Below the pieces are notes generated by a model. That model saw only the letters and a program-made list of their open reading frames with translations. It had not been told where the DNA came from and ran no database searches. Position numbers and translations under genes: made by a program. A stretch of DNA of 64,000 nt from Nymphaea colorata (lineage: Eukaryota > Streptophyta > Magnoliopsida > Nymphaeales > Nymphaeaceae): NCBI RefSeq assembly GCF_008831285.2, contig NC_045138.2, positions 31,715,934-31,779,933 of the forward strand, in the 5' to 3' direction. Below are positions 22,596 to 34,775 of the stretch, piece by piece. Position 1 is the first letter of the stretch; every line of letters begins with the position of its first letter.

Positions 22596-25500
22596 TTACC
22601 AGAACCTCCACGGGTCTTTATATGGAGGGACGTAATTCTCTGTGGGAGGGATAAGTCGAAATGATTCCACGGTTCTCTTCAAATAAGGTCCCATCTGCAG
22701 CAGTTCAAATTGCTTCTGTCAAGTGATTAGACATTTCAGAAAGAGATGCATGCATGAGCGTTCATTTGCAGTTATCCCACGCTCGTGAACATGCACATGC
22801 AACATACACGTACTCTGTTTTTGTCAATTCATGGCCTAATAACGGATGTGGCTCATCATTACTACTAAGAAAACAGACTTACAAGATTCCATTGCTTACT
22901 AGGAGTCGAAGCAGTCAATGAGTACAGGTAACCTGCAACAGAATCATTTTGCACCTTCAGTGGTTACTGATAACATACTTTCACACATAAAAGCAAAATC
23001 AGTAAGATTGCATGAGGTCTTGTCATTGAATAGTTGAAATCATTGCGATCCAATAATCGCAGAGTTGTTCATAGACTTGAAGTTCAAGGCAGATGTCACT
23101 AAGGGGAGGCTGGACGAGGGAAGATCTCCATTATCAATGTGACAATACACTCTTTAGAATTAAGTACATTTCTAGCACTCCATCACTATAATAAACGCTA
23201 AACAATACCTACTCCAAACTGGCCTTCAAAACTAAGTAAAGCTGTTTCATATATCCAGCAGTTTGTCAGATACAAGATCTGCTCTAAGCCTTTAACTACA
23301 TAGGATTCTTAGATAGTCCAGGATGCTTTGCGGAGATTATAGACAAACTAATATAGCAGAGGGTTAACAATCCAATTTCTGCTTTTGTGACCTAACCTGT
23401 GTTTCAGTTATAAAAATTTGTCACCAGTTTCATTGAACTTAGATTTCAATAACAGATTAACATAGGCTCTGACTTATCATAACCATATCAGCAGGCGATT
23501 CATAGTTATACTACATGAATCTTACTTTTTCTGAGGAAGCACATTACATGAAAATAATGGCATAGAAACAACATTTTAGCTATTTTTATGAGAAAGTTGA
23601 TAGTAGACTCATAGAAAAGATGCAAGAGTTTCATTTTTTATCATTTCAGCAGCAAAGTTCCACCTTCATGACTGTATGCATTCACACAACAAAAGGCACT
23701 GAAGAACATTGAGTACTCCAAATGTGTCAAAATGTATCAGAAGATATATGCCAATCCAACCACAGGTTGATGTTTGGACACTGCTGACGATAACTAATAT
23801 TGTTGCCAAACATTTCATTAGAGTGGAGTGAGCAAAAACAGAGGTCACATAAAATAGAATGCAGAATGAACTATTAAATTCCAATCATACCATCTCGTTC
23901 AGCCGTTGAAGCCAAGTAATGCCTATAGTTGGCTCCTTGGTCCTGCATGTTCATGGCAAAAAGAACAGAAATGATAGAGAGAAGTAATTCGAGATTTACC
24001 TGGACAACTAGCACACATATGCTCAATGTCAATGCAACCCACGCTGGAACAATTCAGGTGCAATATTCCTTTTTTCCTTTTCCCCAAGTAACAAAACAAG
24101 AAAATGAAAATAGGAGGAAGCTCTTATTTTCTCATGAAATAGACAAGTAACTACGTGGAATAAGCTAAAAAAGCTAAAAAGATTTCTCCCTTGCTCCTGT
24201 CCCACATTCCTAAGGCGTTTTCAGTTAAAAAGATTTCAGCATTCTCATCTTTATCTAGGGATAAGGTCATATATAACTCTTTTCATGTATATGTCCTCTA
24301 CAATATGTGAGTGTCTGTGCACGTTTTCAGTGAAGAGATCGGGGGGCCTATCAAACAGCAACCCAAAAGCAACTTTATTTGTAAAGGCTAAAGTGATACG
24401 TAAATTTGGGGATCAATACAACCCTGCACAAGCAAGGAACAAATAAGACCTTATGATGCTTGCTTTCTCTATGCATGATGTTGCATATCGGGATAAGAAA
24501 ACCAACAGTTTGCCTTAGTTCTGAACATCCGAAAATGCCTTGAGATATGGACGGCTTTGTTCTAATTATGTTTTTCGTGTGTCAACGGGAATAGAAAGAG
24601 AGTAGGAAACTGCCCTTTCTTTATGGGATGCTATATTCTTAACATCACAACCTCTACGTCAGGCATATAGATTCATTCATGCAGTTGTTTTACAGGTACA
24701 GAGTAGCTTTGTAATAGCTGAAAAATAGATGAAGGTAGACTCACTCACAGGTCTAGTTGGAGATTTTCGTATGAGATATTCATAATACCAGTAAGGCTCT
24801 CCATCAACCTGCAAAATGATGCAACTTATCACCAGACTTCCTCAACATAGAGCTAAATAGGAAAAACACTTTTCTGTAACCAGTGCTTTTGACTATCAAT
24901 CGTTTTGGACAAACAAGCTACAACCAAGGAGAGTCGAAAGCAAACTCTCATAGCTTACATCAGTACAATGTGCATCAATGACAGAACTCTCGGACATGCG
25001 TTGGCCAGTACTTACACGCTGAAACAGAGGAAAAGGAAAAGTCAAGCATAATAAAATTCATCCATAAAATTTTAGAATTTAAAAAATGTCACTCTCTTTG
25101 ACAAGTGCATAACTGCACATGCAAATCCAAGAAACAATTACTCATTCAAACAAAATCATATCTTCGTCTAGATATACATACAAAAAGGTAGTTTGTTGTT
25201 TTCTTGCTAACAAGCCTCACAAATTTCACCTAATAATGTACACTGACTTCCATGGAACTTAGTGATATTCTAAATTCCATTTCTCAAAAGATATAAGTGG
25301 AAAAGCAAAAGGAAACATGAAACGGTGTGCTCCCTTAAGCAGCTATAGAGTCAATTTACATCATGTTCCAAGTAAATTACAAGAAGCCACCTAATTTAAT
25401 TAATGAGCTTCCCAATCTTAAGGATATCATATTACAACCAATAGCTTGTTTTTTTATTTTGAAGTTCTTTGGAGCAACAAAATAGGAACAAAACTAATGA

Positions 25501-28500
25501 CTCCATTTTGAGAAAACAACAAAAGTTGGAGATTTAAAGAAGCAACATTTTCAAAACAAAAATGAAGAAAGCAGGTGATTGAATGTAATGTCCAAAACAT
25601 GCTTTTGAAATTCACTCCCTTTAAATAAACTAAATGCATTTCTACATCAAACATCATGCCATAAGTCAATGGTGTAGCTAAAGGTTGCCTGTTGAAGACA
25701 AATGGAAATATATATACCAGGGATGATCTGTCTGATAAGACAGAGTCAGCAACATCTTTGGCATTCCACGTTCTTTTATCGTTTGATTTCAAGAAAAGTG
25801 AATTTGGAGGACCTATCTGCAAGGGGAATAAACTTCATTTCAACTAAAAGCATGAAACAAGCATCCAGAAAGCATCAAAGTAATAGAAAGCTAAAGTGAA
25901 CAAAGAAAAGTATATCAAAATACCGAGACTGAAATTACTAAATTATGGATCATGTCAACACGTTCAGACACAATACGCTGGCGTGCATCAGCTGAATTAA
26001 GTATAACCATCAATCAGTTGAACCTTCTCAATAAACCAAAACATATTAGTACAGAAAAAGTGTACATAACAAATAAAATAAAATACATACCAGATAATGG
26101 TGCAGCGGATGAATAACGCTCCGGTTTTCTTGACTCCACCCTTCAAATAATATATAAGACAATCAGAGATACCTGTTAACTTTCATACCATTTGAAAGAA
26201 GGGCCTCGATCTAACTCTAATAGCCCAAAAAAGGGGGCAAAAAAAAAAAGGAAACTGCAAGCATATAAAAAAAAAAGCCTTCTGACTTCAGTTTGGGCAG
26301 CAAATGTCTCGCCATTTCTTGTACCTTGAATCCACATATGTTCCCAAGGTCCAAGGATCAATCAACCTTGATGAGACTAGTAAAGGTTACATAACCCGCA
26401 AACAAACAGCATAAAGTCATCCTAATATGGGGTTTTTCTCAAGAAAAGGGGATGTCTGAAATGAAATGTCTTACACTTTCAATTTTTCACATGAGCTTAC
26501 TCTGGATATGGCATTATAGAAGGTTACAGCACAACATTTTGGGACAACATTGCAAGTATATCTTCAATGTAGAAAAGGTCAAACTGAACTGAGTTTTGAT
26601 TCTTTGAACCAAAAGTGATCTAGGCCTGTGAGACGGCTTTCAAGCAGCTCCAATGAGTCTGTCGCGTAACTCACTTAAGGGAACGATCTCAGACTCTAAG
26701 TGAATCATTGGTTTGAACTTTGAACCACAAATGAAGTTCGGCAATTCTTGGAGCAAAAAGCTCTAAATTGGTTTTTGCAATGTAAATTGTAAATTTTTCA
26801 TATATATTCATTGGTAAAGTTTTCATATATATTCATAGTTTTTCTTACTCTATGGATAAAATCACTAAAATCATTTTTCTATGTTTTAACTTTTCTAAGT
26901 GAGAACACATTCCTCTAAAATAGGAACTAAAAGTTATGCTAGCAATCTTGCCTAACACACTACTGAGATTCGTTGTAGTGGAACCCAAGTTTTGATCTCA
27001 ACAATGCAATCTGCTCCTTTTAGTCCTTCCTCAATACTTTTGCAAATTCTGATAACCAACAACAATGTGTTCTCTACATATGCAATTATCATTCCAAAAA
27101 AAATGCTACTCCTGTTTACATATGCAATCAGGGTCTTTATCAACCAACTGTGTATTAGACCACAATATGACAGCAAGCAATACAAAAAAATACTTTTAGG
27201 TTAAAAAGTCAGCTAATAATGCAGCAAGTTTGGTGCATACTGCATATATTTTTATAATTCTGTTCAAATTCAGTCTTGCAATCTACATTAGAACAGGATT
27301 CTCATAAAAGTTAGTTGATAATGCTAATTGCTAACTGTCTCATTAATATAGGATTCTATATTGGCTTTTTATTTGCTGAAGAAGAAGATAAAATGCAGTA
27401 AAACTTGTTAATCAATTATCAAAGTGATAAGATGACAGAATTGCTTAGGTGCATTATGTTAGAACTTATGCCGACAATAACGTTGATGTGTTAATACTTA
27501 AAAGGCGATGCCGTAATGAACTGAAATGCATTTGATTAAAAATTCAAAAAGAAGCAGCTATCATCAAGAAAAGAAATAGAACTGTCTAATGTTAGAAAGT
27601 GGAGGAGAATGAAGAGTTGCTTGCCATTTGAAGGAAAACTTTTTACTAGGAAGCTCCAAAGGGTATAAGAAAGAACAAGAATTTATTTCATCAAGCAGCA
27701 AAGCATTTGATACATCTTCATCTTGTTCAACTTCAACCGCACCTGCAGACATTAAAAACAATCGGAGAGATGAATGGATTAACAAAGCAAGGAAACGGCA
27801 CTGCAGCGGTCATGTTCCTTTCTTTTTGGTTCACCCTTCACTCTTTTCTTTTGTGTTCTCCTTTTCAGAAAAAGGGAAGCTATGTGAGAGTAGAAAGTAA
27901 TACTAACATTATGAAGAATAAAAAACTTGTCCTAACTCCACCGAACTCATGTGACAATGGGAAAATCAAAGACTATCCTGGACCCATATTCTTATCAATG
28001 TCAATCAAAAGATTGATCATATGAAGCCAAAAACATGAACAGAAAATATTTAGAAAGCCATAAAGAACACAGAGGAATATCTAACAACAGCCGTATATCA
28101 TCATGACTGAGTATGAGTGGAAATGCCCAACAGCAATAAAATGATTGTTCATTACGAAAACGCCACCACAAAAAAAATCCTTCAGAGACAAAATTAGCTA
28201 CATTACATGAAAACTTCCACATTTACAAGCATGAAGTGTCCGTGTCCAACAAGTTTTCCACCAAAACTCCTGAGATGCTTAATTTGTTCTTATGATCCCC
28301 TTTGAGCCCCTCTTGATTAAAGAGAGCAAACCCATAGTTCCTTGCCTTTTCAATGTTTTTATTCTTATAATCATGAACTTGAGATACAGGATTTGATAAC
28401 GGCCGGGAAGATACTAGATGGTAATGGTAGTCGGTAGCTTACTGGCCGATCCGGTCATTCCAGCAGCTGACCCCCAGCCCATACATCTCTAATAAGTAAT

Positions 28501-29451
28501 AACCCGATCAGACTAGACCGATTCAGAAGAAAAATAAAGAAACAAGCCTTCTTAGTCGTCTTGTCAACTCACCTAAATCGACACCAAAGAGTTTCATATG
28601 TCATCATCATCAAGATTTTATTAGCGAAAGAACAACTAGCGGCGACCTTTTTCCTTCTTAGGCAAATCTAAAGTCTAAACACTAAACTCCTAATTTTTTT
28701 TAAAAAAAAAAAACTCAAAAACGTTATAAATGCCAATATTGCGTGATATTCGCATCACAGGCGAAGTCATATTTCTATCAGAAACCGATATTTGTGACTA
28801 CAAACAACTGAAAAATGCTTTAATTAATCAAAGCGAAGTCTTTAGCGGAAATAAAGTAAGGTCTCCCTCGCGTCCAAAGTTTCTCTGCTCATTCTGTTCA
28901 CGTAATTCAAATACCAATTGCGATTGTACAACAAGTAAAGATGGACGGGAAAAGGAAAAGCAGTGGGAAAACTTCGACATGTTCTCCTTCAGAAAATAAT
29001 GAGTACGACAGGCTGAAGGAAATGTACCTGAATCGGGAGAGAAAACAAGAGACGAAGCCGCTCCGCAGAACCCCAACCCTAGAAGCACGAAATCCCTCCG
29101 CGAATTCCCCCTGTCCGGCACCGACGACACGGAGGCTCGAACTCGAAGGCCACCTCCCTTGCTGACGAATCCTGGCCATGATTTTGCTCTCCGCGTAAAC
29201 TCATTACTGTCTCCCGATCCAAAAGCGCATGCTCTGCATCGACGAAAACGACTTCCGTGAAGAAGAAGGAGAACAACAAGAAGTAGGAGGAGGAGGAGGA
29301 GGACTCTACGGGATTGAATTAAGAGCGGAAAACAAGTAGCAACTTAGCTTCGGTTGAGAAGATGATGGAATTACCTAGAGGAAGAGAGACTGAGTGGGAA
29401 ACTTTGAGCCGAGCCGGGAGAGGGGCAGAGGAGATGGAGAGATGCCGCCAT
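22596..29451 (-). CDS. PPD5: PsbP domain-containing thylakoid lumen protein, PPD5-like
   Basis: Eleven exons in coding order: 29451..29375, 29233..29028, 27742..27625, 26140..26091, 25991..25924, 25816..25718, 25018..24959, 24808..24749, 23942..23891, 22932..22883 and 22694..22596. All phases close, giving 312 residues. Residues 1 to about 65 are a Ser/Ala-rich chloroplast transit peptide. SRRDF at 70-74, followed by a hydrophobic stretch, is a twin-arginine thylakoid signal, so Tat import to the lumen is inferred. The mature part shows SFKWVESRKPERYSS, HNLVISVSIGPPNS, KDVADSVLSD, VDGEPYWYYEYLIRKSP, YRHYLASTAERDGYLYS and a terminal PYKDPWRFW, all typical of plant PsbP-like PPD proteins. Arabidopsis PPD5 is close in length at about 297 residues. 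PPD7 is the main alternative; the nearby CID5-like gene favours PPD5. The intron after exon 3 starts with GC, not GT. Confidence 0.85.
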
Positions 29452-29884
29452 TTTTCGCTTCGCAGGCTTGCAGCCGACGCTTCCGCCTCCTCCCGCTGGC
29501 GCGCTCCCGCTACTTGGGTTCTATCTCTGCAAAATTATGGCGGACAATCGCTCCGCATTTTTTCTAATTAAATAATTTAAAGTACCGATCTACCCTTACT
29601 TAGGGAGCTAGAGAATCGGGTCCGACCCGACGCTAACGGATATTGTGTCTCAAAATTTTTTTAACCAAAACTGTCAAAAGGCAAAGGCAAATCTCATGTC
29701 AACCGTATTATATTTATTTTACGGGATGTTTGATAAGAAAAATATTGTGTTTTTGGAATATTATTTTCTTATACTAAATAAACCTAAATGGTCGAAGATT
29801 TATACAGAAATAATAGAGGAGAAAAATCGATCCATTTAACCTCCATAGCAATACTTTTAATCTCAAAATCAACGTTAACTCAGT
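29452..29884. other. Upstream region of the PsbP-domain gene
   Basis: The segment directly 5' of the minus-strand start is GC-rich near the gene and turns AT-rich. It should contain the promoter. No clear TATA box or other feature was identified. Confidence 0.4.
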
Positions 29885-30773
29885 AGGCCTGGGCATTGGG
29901 CCGGACCGGCCCGCTACCCGGCCTGTTTATTAACGGTGAGGGTTAAGTCGGGTCCCGGGCCTCGTCAACCACGTCTGAGGCCCGGCCCATTTTTTTTAAC
30001 GGCATTTCCTCTGTTCATCACCGCCCTCTCCTGTCTCGCCACCCTCAACTCCCTCTCGTTCAATGCCTCCTCCTCCGTCGGTCCTAGGTCGGACCGGCAG
30101 CGGTGGTGCGGCAACGGTGGCAGACTGGTGGCCAGGGATTTACCAGTGGAAGTCTGTGTCTCTCCTTCGCGAGGGCAAGGGAAGAATGCCTCAGGAACAA
30201 CAGAGTGGCGGCCGGAGATTTACTGATTCCGGCCGGCTCTGACCTTGGATCCGGTCGAGCTTGGGCTCATTGGAACCACAACATGCTATGTATCACGTCT
30301 GAGCACTTGGAAGGCGAGAGACCGAAGGAGGAAACGACGACAGACGGATGAACGGGTCTGCCGGAAAGTCACTCGCCTGGAAACAAAGAGCTGGTTCGAA
30401 CTTCAAAACAGGTCGATTCATGCTCAAATCGACCTAAGCTTGCTCCAAGAGATCCACGGGATGATGGCGACGCTATCTGGTCTGTCGTTCGCCAAAGACC
30501 GCCGGAGCAAGCGCCGGAAAACAGTGAATCAGTGTACAGTTCTTTTTCTTTCCAATCGAAAACCCTAAATCCCTTTCACAAAAATCGAAGGTCGATTGTC
30601 TAACTTTCGAGTTAACGGGCCGAACGGGTCCCAACGAGCCAATTTGTTTAACCCGGACCGGCCGATTACGATGTTGGGCCGAGCCAGGCACAATGGGCTA
30701 AAGCCCGATACTGTAGATACTGAACTCGGACCGGGCCGGGTACCCGGCCCGACCCAGCGCCCAGGCCTGGACT
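29885..30773. mobile_element. Approximately 890-bp inverted-repeat element, GGCCTGGGC family
   Basis: The left end reads TAGGCCTGGGCATTGGGCC. The reverse complement of the right end reads TCCAGGCCTGGGCGCTGGG, followed by more GGCCCGG-rich inverted sequence. These ends resemble those of the short elements at 33036, 39494 and 55042. The interior is longer, GC-rich and not simple repeat, with open stretches such as FPLFITALSCLATLNSLSFN that match no transposase I know. It could be a non-autonomous element that captured host DNA, or a deletion derivative of a larger element. No perfect target duplication is visible. Confidence 0.5.
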
Positions 30774-31208
30774 TAAGAATAGCATCTTTCAAAACTCGAA
30801 CTAAGGACATGGTTATCACACACTACGTAGCCCGACCGATTGCATTGCTTTAATTTAGTTAACAAGTACTTCTTAGATATGTGCATTCTTCAACTATCTT
30901 TCCGTAGTTATTTTAACCACGATTAGCAGCTTATTGTAGATATGTAGTCAGTAGGATATGGGTATATCATTATTTGATTCATATATTCATTTTTAATTAA
31001 GTTTGAATTAAGCAAAAGGTAGGAATGAGTTTGTTAACGGTCATGTGGTGTCCATGAATGTTTCAATGATTCACAAAGCAGCAATGAATTGAAAAAAAAA
31101 ACTTTATTTTAAAATTTCATGTACTAATGAAGTATTGAAAATCATATGATATACACAACATTTTCCTTTCATATAAAAAATCGCTTGTCTTTGCTGGTGA
31201 CAAGTAGT
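30774..31208. other. 3' flank of the BAHD gene
   Basis: AT-rich DNA with no recognised gene. It should include the 3' UTR of the minus-strand acyltransferase. Confidence 0.45.
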
Positions 31209-32624
31209 TCAAGAGGGCAGATGACATTCAACTTCATCGCCTTCAGTGCTTGCGTTCATCATGAGACACTGCTTGAACTCTGGCACGGACCAGTTAGGCA
31301 AGCAGATGCAGACTATGACCGAGCCCGGGCTCAGGCTCGGACATGCACCCTCTTGAACCGGCAAGAATAAGCACAATTGTGGCGTTGGCAGCAGGTCAGC
31401 AGGTCCAGCGTACCTAGGCTTGCCCCACCCGAAGTCTGCACCCTCATACAATGAGAACCTTGTCCATGTCGTTATGGTCAACTTTCCGGCGAACTCGAGC
31501 TTGGGTCGAACCAACTCGATGTAATCAATCATCGAACGTATGTACTCCTCATTGACCGCGAGCCTAGCCGCCCTGACCAGCCCAGCCACATGCTCCAGCG
31601 GTTGGTCAATTAGCTCAGCTACTGTGCATTTGGAGCAGGCCACACCAATCACATTGCCATAGTATCCTCTTTTCAGCGGTGGATCACTGAGCTTGTCCCT
31701 AGCGTTGACCGAAACGGTCAAACGCATCGACTGGGACCTAGGGCACAGACGCAGCGCTTTGACCCAGCACTGCCATACATGTGCTGCTAATGCATCAAAG
31801 GTGGTGAAGTCGGCCTGGCCACGGGCTTGGACACGGTGCTTGAGCTGGGCCTGGAAGTGGGCATCAATGAGGAAGCATTTCTGGACGAGCCCAGCTGGGC
31901 TCAGGGCTGAGCCAAGATTAGAGATGTCATCAATGTGGGCGAACTCATGGTGGAGGTACCTTACCCTGGGTGGTGCCCTAGGCTTCAATGATTCTCTATC
32001 CCAAACAGGAGCCAAGATGCTGCTGGTGGGGTCTCTGGCTGCCTGAGCCCAGGCGCTCACAAACTGCATAGCCCCAACACCATCACAAAGACAATGGCAT
32101 AGGCGCAAGCCCAGGCTGAACCCACCACATCCAAAAAAGGTTACCTGGGCTATGACTAGAGGCATGCCTATGACCTCATAGGGACCCTCCGCCGGAAACC
32201 GGTGGATCAGCTGGGCCCATGCCGGGTTCGGAACGTTGAGCTCACCCAGTTCATCAATTGTTATACTAGTACGTGCCTTCACAAATAGTGCACTCTTGCC
32301 AGCCGGGAAGTAAACCTCTAGCTTGCCATTTCCGGCGTCCCTGAGCCGGCCGGAAAATGGGTAGTATGGAACAAGAACCCTAGCAAGCGCATCATGCATG
32401 ACTCTTCCGACCGGCAATTTTTTCGCGGCCGGATCGTCGCAGGGATAGAAGTAGACCGTCGGGGTGAAGATGCAGGAGCCAACCATGTCGTCGAGGTTAG
32501 AGAGGTAGAGATGGTCAGTGGGGCTGACCGGAACCGGGCCGGCGGGGAAGACTGGCTCAATGGCATCAATGGTTATGGGGATGTCCACATGAGTGAAGTG
32601 TAGATCTTGTATGTGAGAAGCCAT
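31209..32624 (-). CDS. BAHD-family acyltransferase
   Basis: A single intact exon encodes 471 residues, slightly above the family's usual 430-460. The BAHD catalytic motif HxxxD is present as HCLCDG (His177, Asp181) and the structural DFGWG at 397-401. N-terminal SPTDHLYLSNLDD and FTPTVYFY also fit the family. By family knowledge it transfers an acyl group from an acyl-CoA to a hydroxyl or amine acceptor in the cytosol. The catalytic His acts as general base in the channel between the two domains. The motif context resembles the clade of hydroxycinnamoyl and alcohol acyltransferases, but acceptor and donor cannot be read from sequence. A lone gene copy lies between the PsbP-domain gene and a transposon-rich block. 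No frameshift or motif loss suggests decay. Confidence 0.93.
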   Translation of the reverse strand: MASHIQDLHFTHVDIPITIDAIEPVFPAGPVPVSPTDHLYLSNLDDMVGSCIFTPTVYFYPCDDPAAKKLPVGRVMHDALARVLVPYYPFSGRLRDAGNGKLEVYFPAGKSALFVKARTSITIDELGELNVPNPAWAQLIHRFPAEGPYEVIGMPLVIAQVTFFGCGGFSLGLRLCHCLCDGVGAMQFVSAWAQAARDPTSSILAPVWDRESLKPRAPPRVRYLHHEFAHIDDISNLGSALSPAGLVQKCFLIDAHFQAQLKHRVQARGQADFTTFDALAAHVWQCWVKALRLCPRSQSMRLTVSVNARDKLSDPPLKRGYYGNVIGVACSKCTVAELIDQPLEHVAGLVRAARLAVNEEYIRSMIDYIELVRPKLEFAGKLTITTWTRFSLYEGADFGWGKPRYAGPADLLPTPQLCLFLPVQEGACPSLSPGSVIVCICLPNWSVPEFKQCLMMNASTEGDEVECHLPS

Positions 32625-33035
32625 TGGAGTTCTGCAAGTTTCTGGTCTGCAAAAGCCTTAATATAGGAAGATACATAAACTTTTGAGTGCCCATAACAGT
32701 GAAAAATGAACAGTGGTAGGTTGGATTCAGTTGGTGAAGGATCTTTCCATGACGTTCAAAAAGAAAGCACACATATGATTTAGAATTGAAGTAAACACGA
32801 TCAAGATTACGAAGTTTTGGTGCTTAACATCCTAATATGGTAAGGTTGGAACTAAAGTTGCTTATGTGAACAACGAAATTGCAACATTTGCATGCCAATA
32901 AGAAATTTCATTCACCTGGTAGTAAGAACTTTCAAGATTCTCAAGTTCAAGGAGCAGAAGAATTTGAACTCCAATTTTAGCATAATATATATAGCCTGTT
33001 AGTGACAAATAATTTTGTATGTTAGCTAACTTAGT
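32625..33035. other. Upstream region of the BAHD gene
   Basis: AT-rich promoter-side flank. A CTATATTAAG sequence on the minus strand (about 32666..32657) is only about 35 nt before the ATG, too close for a confident TATA call. Nothing else was recognised. Confidence 0.35.
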
Positions 33036-33303
33036 TAGGGGTGGGCGCTGGCCCGGCCACTGGCGGGGGCCCGGTACCTAACCTGGTACAGCCCGAATCG
33101 GCCGGATGGGGGCTCAATTCGGTCCGACTAATTTTTAATTTTTTTATTATTAATAATATGTGTTTTATTATTAAAAATATACTTTATATTTTAAAAAATA
33201 ATTTTTTTAGCCAGGCTGGGCCTGGTCGAGCCTGGGTTTCAAGGGCCCGGGCCCGGGTGCAACTTTCGGACATCGGGCGGGCCCTGCCCAGTGCCCACCC
33301 CTA
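33036..33303. mobile_element. 268-bp hAT-like MITE with perfect 8-bp target duplication
   Basis: The ends are TAGGGGTGGGCGCTGG and, inverted, TAGGGGTGGGCACTGG. The element is flanked by AACTTAGT on both sides (33028-33035 and 33304-33311), an exact 8-bp duplication as made by hAT transposases. The subterminal parts are rich in GGCCCGG; the core is AT-rich and non-coding, so mobilisation must have been in trans. Confidence 0.85.
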
Positions 33304-33379
33304 AACTTAGTCTATTTAGTTATAACGGAGTCGGCCTAAGAATACAATGTGGACCATAATGAGATTATGTATTGCTTTC

Positions 33380-33570
33380 AGTGGCGGCGCGAAAGGGGCC
33401 TCGCATGGACCCTTGCTCCACTTTAATTTTTTTTAAAAAAAATTACATATAAATTTTAAAAAAATTTAGTTGTCTTATATAAAAATTTTGAAAAATGATA
33501 TTTCGACTCGTGTCAAAATTTAGAAACTTTAATTTGACCCCTTTCGTGAAAAAAAACTGACTTCGCCGCT
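33380..33570. mobile_element. Degenerate non-autonomous element, GGCGGAGCCAG-type family
   Basis: The left edge reads CAGTGGCGGCGCGAAAGG and the right edge carries the inverted CTTCGCCGCTA. The AT-rich core contains words shared with 14176-14390, 36921-37089 and 40728-40890, for example TTTTTCAAAATTTTTATAT-like sequence in either orientation. No coding capacity. Confidence 0.5.
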
Positions 33571-33718
33571 AATTGCTTTCATTTTATTTAAGGAAAATAG
33601 GAAGAATACTGACTGTTCCACTATGTCAGATTGGATACGGAAAATACATAGAAGAGAAAAAATATGTGGGCAATAGTTATTCATATTGAATTGCAAATAC
33701 ATAAACCATAGAATCATT

Positions 33719-33860
<142 letters not shown>

Positions 33861-34381
33861 AGTCCAATCGATTTTTGTTTTTAACATTTTGCATTTTTGC
33901 AATCTGCCGTATAAATGTGATTTTTACATGCAAAATATCAAAAATTTATAGAAAAACTTGTACTTTTATAAATTGGTAAATAAGATTTTAAAATCAATAG
34001 TTAAAATTTTTGGGTATCTAGCTGAAAGTTCTTTTTACGTATCAAAGAAACATGACTTTCAGTTTCATGACAGTTCGTATCCATTGATTTGCAGCTCATA
34101 TCTGCGCGATATTTTAAAAGAACCATTAAAAATGCAAGCTCTGGTCGTCTCGGTCCCGAAATGCCGATGAATTTCCTGCGTGTAAATTAATTGCAGGCTC
34201 TATGTTGATTAAGAATATGGAATAACAAATGGAGCATTTGGGGATGCCACAGCCTAACAAGCATGGATCCTTTTCCCTTTCCTTGGTTGATCCTGCAGCT
34301 GAGTCCCTAAGAAGGAGCTTATTGCCATTTTTTTGTGGAGATGGTTGTTAATCTCTTTGGCACATGATCGTCGTTTCTCAA

Positions 34382-34669
34382 GTAGAGTTGTACAAGGTCA
34401 GCTTCTGCTTGACTTGATAGACTGAGTCCTGGCTCGAGCTCGACTCATTTATTTAACCTTGATCTTTCTTTTTTCTGTTTTAATTTTAAAAACTGAAAAA
34501 AAAACCTAAATAAACGAGCTTACTCGAATTTAATCAAGTTGAGTTCATGTTACTTGAACTCGACCCGTTATAAGCTTGAGTTTTCAGTTATGCTCGAGCT
34601 AATGAGTCGAGCTTAACTGGACGAGTTTGAGGCAAACTCGAGTTCCTTGGACTCATTGTACGGCTCTAG
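34382..34669. mobile_element. Inverted-repeat element of the GAGTCGAG family
   Basis: The left end TAGAGTTGTACAAGG is mirrored by the right end CATTGTACGGCTCTA. The inside carries CTCGAGCTCGACTC-type words shared with 11460-11750, 12720-13250 and 37090-37612. No coding capacity and no clear target duplication. Confidence 0.5.
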
Positions 34670-34701
34670 TTTGGAGGGCAGATGATTAACTCCGCAAAGG
34701 C

Positions 34702-34769
<68 letters not shown>
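34702..34769. repeat. Compound (CT)n(TA)n microsatellite
   Basis: About 19 CT units followed by about 15 TA units, the reverse complement of the TA/GA arrays at 6649 and 33721. Confidence 0.95.
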
Positions 34770-34775
<6 letters not shown>

